NCBI GenBank assembly: GCA_023078685.1
Contig: JALGAS010000013.1
Span: 687,001-751,000 of the forward strand
Length of the DNA: 64,000 nt
Source of the DNA: Neopestalotiopsis rosae
Lineage: Eukaryota > Ascomycota > Sordariomycetes > Amphisphaeriales > Sporocadaceae
Reading direction: 5' to 3'
A model generated the notes under the pieces. The model was not told the DNA's origin, searched no databases, and saw only the letters and a list, made by a program, of their open reading frames with translations. The position numbers and the translations under genes were made by a program. Below, piece after piece: positions 34,760 to 46,630 of this stretch; the first letter of the stretch is position 1, and each line of letters starts with the position of its first letter.

Positions 34760-35776
34760 GCCCAGCGAGCGAGCTAGTTATACTGAGGTTTGACTTTCGG
34801 CTCGGGGTTCTTTTTGCGATTGTGCGTAGGAAGCAAGATAAAGCCTGCGTAAGATACAGCGGGCACTTTGTACGCGTTTCTAACCAAATCTAAGAATATT
34901 CCAAAATTGCTGGCAAACGCTTTGGCGCTGTTGAGAATATCATTCATCCAGTGGCCCACAATCTCTCAAAGTCATTAGGGAGTATAATGAACTAGCTTGA
35001 AAGCTTGAACAGCTACACAAAGTAAATTGAGTAGAACGTTTATTGGCCAAGAGGTGTTACCGCTCGGTTGGGACCGTCCGCCCCCACCTGCTCCACTCCC
35101 CGCCCCAATATTGCCCTAACCTAGACGACTAAGCATTCTTCTCTTCACTTTTTTTCCCCCGGCCTTTAATCCTTACAGGGCAATGTTTGACTACTTCTTG
35201 TATGACACCCGGCTTCGGCGCTTATCTCATTCATCAGTAGTAGAGGACCCGATGCGAACAAAAGTTGTCAGATCGACTTGCCCTTCGCGGTAGGCTACCT
35301 AGATACTCGATTACCCGCACGTTGTCCATGAGAACACGAGAATCAAGCTTTTAGAGGCTCAAGATGGTCCGTTGCATCGCAAGTTCTACATAGCCACAAA
35401 GATATGCCTGTTTTAGGACAAAGGCAGCAATGATCATGATCTTCTGCAGCATGCATCAGCCGTTGCACATGGGAGAATCTAGAGAGGTGATTTGTTGAAG
35501 GAGTTGTATGACGGCGACAGATGGTTGTATCCCTGAATTACCGGAATCCTACGCCAAGAGTATGAGCATTCGAGGTGAGGGGAGGTACCGCAGATCTCCA
35601 TCCACTCTCACTTGCATACTTAAAGTAGCAATACTCCCAGGAGAATCCTGCCGCGCACTAAGCCACCAGGAGTCGGGGTAATTACCACTTGAAGCCATTC
35701 GATGTCAGGTTGTTATTGAACTCTCACTGTCACCAAGCTTGCCTACATATCCTCGTTTATCTGGCCAACCATCGAC
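34760..35776. promoter_or_regulatory. Shared divergent promoter region of PKS and trans-ER genes
   Basis: About 1 kb between the start codons of two divergently read genes of the same pathway, with no coding signal inside. It should hold both promoters, which suits co-regulation. No specific operator could be identified by eye. Confidence 0.55.
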
Positions 35777-36421
35777 ATGGCACCTCCACAGGTCCAGACC
35801 GCGATCATCCAGGCCGAAGCGGCAGGGTTCCCGGCGGACTCTCTACCTGTAGTGGTATCTCACAATGTGCCGGTCCCTACCTTGACGTTGGCGAATCAGG
35901 TGCTCGTCCGGGTTTTGGCCGTGGCGCTGAACCCGAGCGACTTCAAGATGATCAAGTACTTTCCTCGACCAGGAACCAACATGCCGATTGGTTGCGATTT
36001 TTGCGGCGTCGTCGAAGACGTACACGGCGGCGACGACGACGTACTGGCGTCATTCCCCAGGGGCACCCGAGTCGCTGGCACCGAGTTTCCCTATGGGACG
36101 ACGGTGGGCGGGTCGTTTGCCCAGTGGCTCGTTGCCGATGCCACCCAGCTTCTACGCGTACCCGACGGACTGACTGACTTGCAGGGGGCTGCCATCGGTG
36201 GTCTCTGCTGGGGTACCAGTGTGGTTGCACTCTTTGGCGACCCAGAAGCGTTGTGCTTGCCTGGGTCGCTGACGCGGCCAGCAGAGAAGAGCTATCCGGT
36301 GCTGGTTTACGGCGCAGCAACCGCCACGGGAACAATGGCATGCCAGATGCTGAAGCTGTAAGTTCTGTTCTAAATAACCGCCTGAAATAAGAGCCACCCT
36401 CACACGGGTGGGATGGAGGGG

Positions 36422-36464
<43 letters not shown>

Positions 36465-37031
36465 ACACAGTATTGATTGCTTACATCTAGGGCTGGACAC
36501 ACACCGCTGGCTGTAACGTCAGTGGAGTCGGCACCGCTTGCTGTCGCGTACGGCGCAGTTGGCTCCGCACCCTACACATCGCCTACTTGTGCCGAAATAG
36601 TTCGTTCAATGGCCCCCAACGGCGATCCCATTCGTCACGCTTTGGATTGCATCACGACCCCGGAGTCCGCAGCCTTGTGCTTCGCCGCCATTGGTCGGGC
36701 GGGTGGACGCTATGCCTGCCTGGAGGGGTTCAAGGATGAGTGGAGGACCCGGCGTGCAGTTCAGATAAAGGAAGTCATGGGCTTCGAGGGTTTTGGGCAC
36801 AAGGTAGACCTTGGGGACAACACATATTCGCGCGAAGAAAACGTGCAGTTGTACTCGCAAGGACATTACTGGTCAAGGGAAATGCAGTCATCACTGGACC
36901 GGGGTCTTATCAAGCCACATCCTGTACGGGAGGTTCAGGGTGGATGGGAGGGTATCATCGAAGGCTTACATCTGCTCCAAGCCGGCAGGGTCCGAGGGGC
37001 AAAGCTTGTTGTCAGCCTGGGACACGTCTAA
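35777..37031 (+). CDS. Trans-acting enoylreductase (medium-chain dehydrogenase family)
   Basis: Two exons, 35777-36357 and 36491-37031, give 373 residues, the usual size of LovC/ApdC/Bet3-type trans-ERs. An N-terminal GroES-like part contains LNPSDFKM and GCDFCGVVED. The nucleotide-binding part has VLVYGAATATGTMACQ, and the second exon continues LAGHTPLAVTS and YGAVGSAPYTSP. No zinc-binding pattern is seen, as in known trans-ERs. It would dock on the PKS and reduce selected enoyl intermediates with NADPH, replacing the absent ER domain. It is divergent from the PKS gene. The 133 bp intron holds a 37-base A run. Confidence 0.88.
36424..36460 (+). repeat. Poly(A) tract inside the trans-ER intron
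   Basis: 37 uninterrupted A bases within intron 36358-36490. Confidence 0.9.
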
Positions 37032-37535
37032 CCTAGGGGACTACCAGGCTGCATACAGAATACAACCCTCCGTAACTTTCTCAGCCTAAAACCCAGGGAA
37101 CAGTGGGACGACCATGCTTACATAGTACAGACATGAGTACAGGGGGGGTTGACATTAGCTTGCATGGTCCGAATCCATCAACGTTTCAATTAGGGTATAC
37201 TGGTCAGCATTGCGGGGATTGCATCCAGGGTAATTAGTGTATAGTAGATGGAGAGGTACCTTGCACCAGAGAAAGTTTACTGGGTGGGGTGGTATGCGAC
37301 TATCATTTGTGGAGTAGAATTCAACACAACAACACTAACAAATGCAGTCATCGTATTGTGAATACAAGGGTTCTTGAATCCCCCTCCCCCAAATTACTGA
37401 GTAGGTATTTTAGACATTTGTCAACGGTCCGCACTCTTTCGTACAAGTTCCATACAGTATGTGCGTACGATGTACAGCCTTCAATCAAAAGAAATGAAAA
37501 TAATAAACAGAGCTAACCGTGGCCAGACCGGTGAA
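37032..37535. other. Intergenic between convergent trans-ER and SDR genes
   Basis: It must contain the 3' processing signals of both genes. AT-rich stretches are present, but no other feature was recognised. Confidence 0.45.
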
Positions 37536-38763
37536 TCATTCTAGAAATTCCTTGACTTGTTGTTCACTCCACTCCCAGAATTGCTGCGCATTACCATTAC
37601 CGCCTTCATCAACGGGGAGTGTTGCCTTCGGGAGATCGGGTCGAATTGGGGCAACCCGTCCCCAGGGAATGACTAAAAATGGTCAGCTTCTCTTGATGCT
37701 TCTCATCCCGGGCCGTAGTAGACTTACTCCACTCCTTGGTCCAATCCACTTTCTCATTGGTGACTTCAGGTGAGAAGCCCGCATAGAGCTGAGTATAGAC
37801 CCCATTCATTATTGGGTAAACGATTGCACCGGCAATCAGCTTCAAAGCCGCGCCTTGGTCCCTGGCAAGCTCCGTTTTAATGTTGCCGGGGTTGATTGCA
37901 GCACTAACGATACCGTCGGCCTTGTGGCGCCGGGCGAACTCGACAGCCAACAGCCAGGTCGCGGCTTTGCTGATACCGTAGCGATCAATAGGCTCCCTGG
38001 GCATGTGGTAGTCGAGGTTATCCATATCAATCCCTCGTCCTTCAGGGGCAAATGTTTCCAAGCCAAACGAAGAGAGCCAGACAACACGGATTGCATTGCT
38101 GCCAGCGGGCTCCGCCTTGGCCGCTGCAATCAATGCTGGAGTCAATATCTTTGTGAATAGAAATGTCCCAACACAATTGACACCTAGGGCCAGCTCATGT
38201 CCTTGTGCGGTTGTTGTTGGGGATGTCTTGGGCCCCGTCATGACTCCCGCGTTGTTGAAAAGAACATGAAGCTTGCTTTCCAACGACAAAAATTTCTTGG
38301 CTGCAGCCTGCACGCTGGACAGATCAGCTAGATCCAGATGCAAGAATATCAAGTTGCCTTGAGCCTTGGGTTCGGCTTTCTTGATCTTGGCAATGGCTTC
38401 AGTACCCTTCTTCTCGGAACGGCACGCCGCGTAGACTTTGGCACCCCTAGCATAGAGGACCTATTTATTACACGACAGGTGTCAGTGATTGCTTGCCTGA
38501 GGTCATATCGGAACGGACTCGTGAATGTAATGCCATGTGTCGGGCGATGAGGAATTTATGTATTGCTCATATCTCCAAGGACAACGATGAGGCGAGGAAT
38601 GGTAAAGATTACTAACCTGGGCCAGCGCCTCGCCCATGCCACTGTTGGCGCCCGTCACAACATAGACCCTGCCCTCTAGGTTCTTGGGTATGTTCTGCTC
38701 TGTATAATGTGGCTTGGGTGGGAAGAACTGAGTCCACGAGAACTGTTTGCTTGGACCCCCCAT
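37536..38763 (-). CDS. Short-chain dehydrogenase/reductase
   Basis: Three exons, 38763-38617, 38460-37728 and 37672-37536, give 338 residues. The cofactor motif TGANSGMG starts at residue 37, NNAG lies at about 106, and the catalytic pair is YGISK with an upstream WLSSF serine. The arrangement fits the classical SDR/retinol-dehydrogenase-like group using NAD(P)H. In the betaenone pathway the SDR Bet4 acts on the aldehyde made by the PKS reductase; by analogy this enzyme may reduce an aldehyde or ketone of the pathway product. It is convergent with trans-ER and divergent from the flavin oxidase. The exact substrate cannot be told from sequence. Confidence 0.88.
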
Positions 38764-40115
38764 GGTGGTTGTCAGCTGGGGTTTGTGTTCGGCTACGAAT
38801 TCAAGGTGATGATACAACCACGCATCTGAAGTGGGCAGACCAACTCGACAAGATAAAGACAAAATGGCGATACGTTGAAGAGCTTGTGTTAGTCGGTGGA
38901 CTTGAAGCTTGTCCCGTTGTTTTATCGAACGAGGGGTGCCACCGCACGCGATGCGGTGGGGGTAGTTGGAGTTGGGGTTAAGGCTTAGCAGCGTGCCTCC
39001 CAAGTCTCTGCACAATCTTAAAAACCCATGTACTTTGTGGCATATCCCTTGCTCATCACTCGGGCCTCTCCAAAGTCCTAAGTACACAGTACGAGCAATG
39101 GCTATTTCACTAAACAGCAGACGGGTTTGACGGGATAGTCCCTACCACAGTAGGGCTGTTCCAATCCAACCATAGGCACCCTCTCGAAACAAGGGCAGGG
39201 GGGTGTAGGGATTACATAGTACCATGTACTGGGCAGCATTGTGGATTCACAGCCCACCAAAATGTCTTGAGTCGGCATAATGAAAACGACCCGCTAACTC
39301 TTCTCGCCCGTCTTCTCTGGGACAAACGGCTTATCTGCTTTATGCTGACACGCAGTGTCGGGTAGTGGCAAGGCTGGGCTATCTGCAGCATATATTCTGT
39401 GCGAGTCGGAGTACTTTGTTCCTAGACTCCGCATCAAAACTCATATACAAAGCTCGTCTGCTCCAAGTCGGTCTCCATCGGAATTGCTGCTGGTTCGCGC
39501 TTACGCATATCGATTGATCCTTTGTGACACGCATGGTAGTATCTACGAAAATGCTTTCGGACGCATCAGTATGGGACGTACGGAGCCGGCTTATTTGAGC
39601 TCTGTGCCCTACTCTCGCATGAAATCCAACCCGGCGGCCACCTACCGGTCAGTCAGGTCAAGCTAGCCGGGGGCTTGCACTCGGCCATCCTTCGCTTATT
39701 TTATCTTCGTTTTTAGATCTATTTCGAATCCCCCGCCCCCCTGAAGAAAGAACTGATGAGAATGACGAGATTATCCAGGGGTTAGGGGGCCGAATTCGAA
39801 GACAATGGTTCGCTCTTTTCGAGCTAATAGTCGTCATGTGTGTAATTATATGCCTGTAAGCCACATTATGGGCACATTGCCGGAGGATCCAGCACATTGC
39901 CGTAGGATTCAAACGGGAAGGATTCGGTTTTTTTATTGCCAACACGTACACCTATTTTAGGAAAAGGGCCCAAGAACAAAGTCAAGTTAGGGGGCGAGAA
40001 GAACACTCATATTAAATGATTGATAAGGTGCCATTGCATTGGCATAAGAGAGGACAGAAGTAATTGACTGTCTTCGTAGGACTTGACAACAAATAACCAT
40101 CCAGGACTCGAGGTC
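38764..40115. promoter_or_regulatory. Divergent promoter region of SDR and FAD oxidase genes
   Basis: 1.35 kb between two divergent start codons without a convincing coding region. Pyrimidine- and C-rich patches occur, and no operator could be named. Confidence 0.45.
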
Positions 40116-41995
40116 ATGGCTGCTCATATTGCATTTGCTGGTGTGCTAGTCATGGCGGTTGCATTGGTCCTTGGTGCAGCTCAGGAGGTAGCCACCTGCA
40201 GATATCTTCCAACAGACAGCGGATGGCCTAACAGTACTGTATGGTCTCAACTCAATCAAACTGTTGGAGGGCGACTCATTGCCACTGTTCCCATAGGCAG
40301 CACGTGCCATACGACACCATTTGTGGATTATGATGAATCCGAGTGTGAATCACTTCAATCCTTATGGACTGAGGTACAGACTTAGTACGTGAGCTTGTCT
40401 GGCCTGCAAGCCGGGCCAGGAAGAAAAGGGAAAATGAAAAGGTTTTTTTTTTTTTTTTAAGAATCTGGACTGACTTGTGTGCGTTTATGCAGCCTACCGC
40501 ATCCTGCAGAGATGATGAGCCCATATTTCCAAAATCAGTCTTGCGATCCATTCACCCCATCATCCCGAGCTTGCGAGCTTGGAAACTACGCGTCATACTC
40601 CATCAATATCACTGGCGTCGATGATGCTATAGCCGGCGTCCAGTTTGCCCAAGAGAACAATATACGTCTGATCATGAAGGCAACAGGTCATGAGTATGTA
40701 TATAGGCTTTTTCAAGCACCAGTCGTGTGAGTGCTAATGGGTGAGAAAGCTACATAGGAAGATCAACCGGGCCGGGTTCCCTGTCTCTTTGGATGTGGAA
40801 TTTGAAAACAGCAGAACCCATATATGACTATCAAAGCTCATGGTATTCAGGGCCAGCCATCAAGATCGGAGCAGGCATGACTTCAGCAGAAGTGTACGCA
40901 ACTGTGGTCGACATAGGCTACAGGGTCGTGGGTGGTGAATGCCCCACAGTCGCTATTGCGGGCGGCTATAGTCAAGGTGGTGGCCACTCGATGCTGAGCA
41001 CGGCGTATGGAATGGCGTCTGATCAGGTCCTGGAGTGGGAAGTGGTCACTGCAGACGGCGAGCACCTGGTTGCGACCCCAGAGGAGAACGCCGACCTTTA
41101 CTGGGCACTGAGCGGTGGTGGAGCTGGCAATTATGCTGTAGTCTTGAGCATGACCGCAAGGATGCACCCAGACGGTCCCGTGGGGGGCGCCTCGTTGAGC
41201 ATGGCCAACACCAACGAAACGGCTTACTGGGAGGCCGTTTCGCTCTGGCTCCAGCTATCGCCCGGGTTTGTTGGCACGAACAATACCCTCATATTCACGA
41301 TACTCGACTCCATCTTCGAGGCCTTTGCTATTACGCTGCCAGATCAGCCTTCGTCCAACGTGTACAGCCTGCTAGCTCCATACACTAGCAAGTTGGATGA
41401 GCTCGAGATCGAATACAATCTGACGACCACCGACTCGGACAATTACTATGATCACTTCAACACTTACCTCGGTCCGCTGCCCTATGGCTTCTCACCGCCG
41501 TATACCACTCTGATGAGTCGTCTTATACCGAAATCGATTGTTTCAGATGCCAACACCACAGATGCCGTGGTTAATGTCGTTCGAGAGATTGTCAGCGACG
41601 GCGTTTTCCTGCTTGGATGCGAAGTTCTTGACGTTCAAAACGCAAGTCACCCTGACAATGCTGTGCAAGACACCTGGCGTGAAGCTGCTATAGGATGCAC
41701 CATGAACTCTTACTGGAATTTCACAGCTCCTCTGGAGTCTAACTTGGCTGTAAAGCAGAAGATGGTGGACACGCACGTACCTGCCCTGGAGTCAGTGACT
41801 CCTGGAGGTGGCATCTACATGAACGAGATGGACATTTGGTATCAGGGAGACTGGAAATCAAACGTCTATGGAGACAACTATGCACAGTTACTTGATATCA
41901 AGCACAAGTGGGACCCGTCTCACCTCTTCTGGGGTGCATTCGCCGTTGGAAGCGACGAAATCACACCTGATGCAGATGGAAGGCTATGCGGATGA
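40116..41995 (+). CDS. Secreted FAD-linked oxidase (berberine-bridge-enzyme-like)
   Basis: Three exons, 40116-40384, 40493-40693 and 40750-41995, give 571 residues. The first 25 residues are a hydrophobic signal peptide (AFAGVLVMAVALVLGAA). The PCMH-type FAD domain has KATGHDYIGRSTG with His156 and GGECPTVAIAGGYSQGGGHS with Cys221, the positions used for bicovalent flavin in this family. The GHD codons are restored only when the last intron ends at AG 40749, which fixes the model. Several N-x-S/T sites suggest glycosylation. Such oxidases oxidise alcohols or amines, and Sol5 of solanapyrone biosynthesis also promotes a Diels-Alder closure. Its place between SDR and P450 supports a role in the pathway. 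Confidence 0.9.
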
Positions 41996-42373
41996 TTCGG
42001 CTTCAAAAAATCCAATGTATCATTATAAATCTACTCATTCGAGTGTACTCTCTAATGCTGTTTGTTCAAGTCTAGAGTGGTGTGTCTCCTTTCTCAAATT
42101 AGAACCATGAATTGAAATTCAGTGCAAGTCTTGTTCATGAGACTTTAGCAGTCAGGTGCGTTCTTTGATTGAACACGTATTGTCACCTGATTACGTATTA
42201 CGAGCAAATGCTTAACATAAATAGCAGAGCTTGCAAAATCGTGCAGAATCAATTATTCAGTAGCGTTGGGGGGGAAAAAAACAAAAAAAAAAAAAAAAAA
42301 AAAAAAAAAAGCAAATCTGCCGACACATTTTCTGCATAATGAGATACTTTGACGTTTGATGAATAAAGATGAT
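41996..42373. other. Intergenic between convergent FAD oxidase and P450, with an A tract
   Basis: It contains a long A run (42275-42310 with one C). No gene is seen. Confidence 0.5.
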
Positions 42374-44337
42374 CTAGCTCGATAAGACTACCTGCGAAAC
42401 CCGCTTGCACCGGATCTTCAAGTCGCGGTCTGGAGGCATGGAGCCTACTCCACTGAATCGTCTGTCGCCTCGTCCGGGCCTGTCTGAAGCCGACCCGTCC
42501 AATTTGGTCCACCAGACGGACTCAATCTCAAAACGATTGATGAACACTGCTGTCGCCACAAATATCAACCGCTTGGCAAGGTAGCGTCCAGGGCATATAT
42601 GGCGTCCACCACCTGTGAATTGGTCTGGGTGAGTATTTTGGGGAGTCTTTTTTGCGGATGCACGGAATGTCGGTCGGGGGGGCACTTACCGAAAGGGAAA
42701 TATGAGCTTGGACGACTGGCCACGGTGAAGGCCCGTTCCGCCACCAAGTCACCCTGCGTATTCGATCGTTCCACCCACGTGATGTGTCTCTCAGCCCAGA
42801 ACTCCGTGACCGGATGCTGCTCGTTTTCCCAGTCATCTTCATCATAGTGAGCCATGACCATGGGGACGGACAGAAGGGACCCCTTGGTGACTGTATTCCC
42901 GTTGATATTCATTGACTCGTTGACGTGACGGAGGAGATTAAAGTTCATATGCAGTCGCAGTACTTCGGCGAAGATTGACTGCAGCAGTGGTAATTTCACC
43001 AGCTTATCGACATTGATCCTTCTCTCACCAGTTTCCGGGTCTGTGGTGAACACTGCGGCCATTTCCACGCGAATGAGCTGCAGAAGGTCTCTGTCTTGTA
43101 AAATGTAACTGATCATCCACATGGTGATCGGGATCGAGTTCGTGCTCATACTGTGCCAAGAAAGTCAGCGAGGCGGTTTGTCTGAGAAACTTGTGAACCT
43201 ACCCAAATACAAACATTGACAGTGATCCAGTCGCAAATTCTTCACTAAAACCATTTTCTCTGATCCAAAACAGGACCTCCCGGTTAATTCGGGCACCAAA
43301 ATTTGGCTCCCAGTCGGTGTCGGCAGCGGGACCATTAGCATCAAAGTTGACCAATGCGTTAGCTTTCCATTTGCGGATCATGTTGAAGAAAGCTTCCTGC
43401 TTTTTGTAAGGCTTGGCATACAACCAGCTAGGAATCCGAAGGGCAAGTACAGGTATCTGGCTATCGAGATCCCAGAAGGCTTGAATAAGATTGGGGTTAA
43501 TCTCAAACATCCGTGGGCCAAAGGTGGCCTCGGTATAACTGCCCATGACCAGCTGCTTACAGAAATCGATAAGACTAATGGTATGTAATTCATCGCCCGA
43601 GAAACATTCTTCCAACCTTCTTGAATAGCATTCAACGAGATACTCTGTGACTGGCTGCAAGCAAGTGCCTCTCTGACTCATCCACTTGGTAAACAAGTGC
43701 TCGTAGCCATGCCAGATGCGCTCTTCTGCCGAAAGGTGCTCATGACCGGGAGCAGGTAGACGGCCACTACCTGACAGGTCACTGGCGAATCGTCTTGCAT
43801 CTTCTTTGGGCATACGATAAAACACTGGGAAGAACAAAGAAACAAAGATTGGCTCCGTACCAAGTCGGTGGGAGCTTCCAAACACAGTTTGAACATTTTC
43901 TTGACCGCGTACCACAAAGACACGATTAGTCGCCAAATTGAACTGGACAAGTCCTCTTCTCTTCAAAACTTTCCTGTACACATGGCAAGCTTGTTAGATT
44001 TTATTGTAAATTCGGAACGGCCTCGGAAACCACGCGCTGCAAGTAGAGCATACATAGATGGGAGGAACACATCGAAAGGAAAACATGTTGCTGATGAGAA
44101 AAAGAAATATAGTGGTGCTTACTTGACCCTATCCATGAAGTGATCGTTCGACATGAAGTATTGGAACGTGTTGAAGACATATGGAATGGGGTCTCGCAGA
44201 CGCGGAGCGCCATCTCCATGGCCGCCCCCAAACAGATAGCGCACAGCAAGTAAGGCGATGACACCCAAAACCGCTGCTAGTCCATCCTGTTGCACAAGAT
44301 CCCACCCCTTAACCGCGAAGTCTTGAGTCCACCCCAT
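42374..44337 (-). CDS. Cytochrome P450 monooxygenase
   Basis: Four exons, 44337-44123, 43973-43203, 43150-42690 and 42612-42374, give 561 residues. A membrane anchor lies at about 20-38 (LAAVLGVIALLAVRYLF). The ExxR motif is EVLR at 391-394. The heme loop FPFGGGRHICPGR has axial Cys489 and is assembled across the last intron. The early QENVQTVFG segment and the CPGR loop resemble the fungal group annotated as CYP7/prostacyclin-synthase-like, but the subfamily is not certain. It would hydroxylate or further oxidise the released polyketide at the ER membrane, the role Bet2 has in betaenone biosynthesis. Confidence 0.9.
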
Positions 44338-45367
44338 ATGGCGACGAGTGTGTGAGATGAGGAAGCTTGACTATATATCTGCAGAGTCGCAGAGACAAGG
44401 TGCCGTGGTCTTCCGCGATCTCGAAGAAAGAAAGCTTTCCCACAATCCGTGTTTGTCTCTTACCAATCTAATGTACTGTGCTACCCGAAGCCCGAGGGTG
44501 CTTCCCTTCCTATTCTTGGGAACAGCCCTCAACCGCTTACGCGGTGCATTGAGAGCGAAGGGGCGAGAACCATTTGTGTACATAGTATGCGGCCCTGGAC
44601 CCAGTTGTATACATCCCTGTAGCATTCTGCATGTAACAAGGCACTATGCACTGGAAATGTAACAGTAAGCGGGAAAATGCGACGTGGATAGGGGCAGGAG
44701 CTCAGGTGAGGGCTTGATCCAATCATATGATATAGATTGCCTGGAGGCTTGCAAAATTGCATGCGAAATGTACTTCGACTTACGAAGGAATATCGGACCG
44801 TCTTTAACGAAGTAAGCGCGGCAGGTTGCAGTAGAGTAGTGCTGACGGACTGGGAGAGAGCACTGAGTGACCCTGGATAGTGGGTACGCCTAGTGCAAAA
44901 TGGGGCAAAATGGGGCATAACGCGTGCCGGCAGTGAGAATACCGCCCTCTCCATCTGACATCTATCTACTCTGGCTTGATTGCTGCTATACTCCGTGGTA
45001 TCCTGGGCCCATCAATGAAGTCTGGTCCGAATTTTCGCAAGAGTTTCGGTCCATAGCAGAATGATGTTGTCAAATTAGTTGAATTTTACCTTGGAAGGAT
45101 CTTGCACGATATCGTGTATTTTCTTTGTTGCCGCACTAGCATTTTTATAGTCTTGATAATGATGATTAGATCATTTGATATGGTAAGTGCGGCCATCTCT
45201 CATATTGTGCCATACAGGGCAGGGAACATGATTTATCACAGCATATTATGCAATGAACCCAAATTCTTAGACAAGTTCCGACCAAGTTATTTGATCGCAT
45301 TTCGTGTCATGGATTTCTAGGTCTAAAAGACTGTTCATCTATGAGCAGTACATTCAAGTGGTTGGCT
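44338..45367. other. Intergenic: P450 promoter and end of the cluster
   Basis: Upstream of the P450 start and downstream of the minus-strand GDPD gene. Open stretches here show no protein family. It is the likely right border of the biosynthetic cluster. Confidence 0.4.
44372..44379 (-). promoter_or_regulatory. TATA-like box of the P450 gene
   Basis: TATATA-rich octamer 35-42 bp upstream of the P450 ATG. The distance is short, so the 5' leader would be very short if it is used. Confidence 0.3.
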
Positions 45368-46630
45368 TCAGATACCAAGAGTCTTCTTCACTTGACTGCG
45401 TGGCGAACCTTTCGTGAACCAAAATACTATCTCAGTCGCCAAAACCAAAAAGTTGCCTACTATCCATAGCATCGTTTCCTTTGCTGTTACTGGACTTGAT
45501 ACCTTCCGTGCTGCCTTGAGCGACCTCTGATCACAAAGTTCAAGAAATCGTTTGGGGTCGTCCGTCACGACGCCGTCGATTTCGTTACGGATGCTCAAGG
45601 CCATCCACTCGTCAGCGTTGTCGGTCCAAGAGAAAACTAACTGACCGCGCTGCTTGGCCTGCTGTCTGAGCCAGGAGCCTCTGGGAGTGGCGAATGAGTA
45701 GTTGAACATGGTGAAATTCAGATGAGGAACGGGCAATAATGCTGAAACAATAGAAGGGGACCAGGCGATCAATGACATCGGAAATTGTGGGAGAGCTTTC
45801 AGGCATGCTGCGAACCACTCTACCTGTAAATGGAAATGGAGTCAGTGATGCTAATCAAGATAGAAAGACATGTGCCCGGTAACGTACAGTCCACACGCCC
45901 AGGATGATCCTCTTGTTCCAGGGGACGTCTGTCGGGACAGAAGCAAGTGCTGCTGCTAGGCTAGTAAACATCTCTTCGATATTGTCATGTGTCTGAAGCC
46001 CATGCATTAGATTCTGTGTTGAAATGCCTATTCATTGGAAGATGCAACTCCTGCGACTTACTTTGATATCGAGCAAAAGCCATATGTGTTTTTGTTCAGG
46101 CTCAGCAATATATCGCAACAGGTCGACCAAACGAGCGAGAGGTTCCCCAGGGGCGCGCAAGGAGCGGAATGTGCTCAAGTGTTCCCAATCATGATCGGCA
46201 ATCCGCGACGGGTCACCATAGCAGCGTTTCAGCGTAGCGTCCTGGACAAGGGGGGAAAGAAATCAGTAAATGTGAATCAAGGGAGAGGATTGAAATTTCT
46301 TGAATTGACGAACGTGCGATAAAACAACAACGCCATCTTTAGATAAGTGCAAGTCGGTCTCAATAGCATGAGCACCGACATCCACGGCACCTCTGAAGGC
46401 AGCCAAGGTATTTTCGGGGAACTGTGCCTTGTATCCTCGATGGGCAATGGCTTGGGGGGCTCCCTGCGCCGTGACCTGGCGTGACGCAAAGGGAGCCACT
46501 GTATTAATAGAGGTCGTGAGTAAAGAAGGCTTCAGGCCAAGTCCACGAACGAGTCACCCAACGGAAGTAACGATGCAGTTCCGGACATGAATAACATTTG
46601 TGGTTACTCACGAGGCAAGGCGCTGTCCAT
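45368..46630 (-). CDS. Glycerophosphodiester phosphodiesterase with C-terminal membrane segment
   Basis: Five exons, 46630-46612, 46498-46314, 46241-46062, 45992-45888 and 45823-45368, give 314 residues. The GDPD core has HRGYKAQFPENT (His26, Glu35), ETDLHLSKDG (Glu53, Asp55) and LSHD (His68, formed across an intron), then WLLLDIK. A hydrophobic segment near the C-terminus (MLWIVGNFLVLATEIVFWF) should anchor it in a membrane. It splits deacylated phospholipids into glycerol-3-phosphate and an alcohol. The second intron uses an unusual GTTCGT donor, but frame and motif support it. Probably a housekeeping gene just outside the cluster. Confidence 0.88.

Noticed and set aside
40116..41995. Oxidase intron ending at AG 40788 (just before GAAGATC)
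   Set aside because: It shifts the frame; AG 40749 restores GHDYIGRSTG and closes the model at 572 codons including the stop.
44529..44954. 141-codon minus-strand frame upstream of the P450
   Set aside because: No motif and low-complexity composition; it lies in the expected promoter zone.
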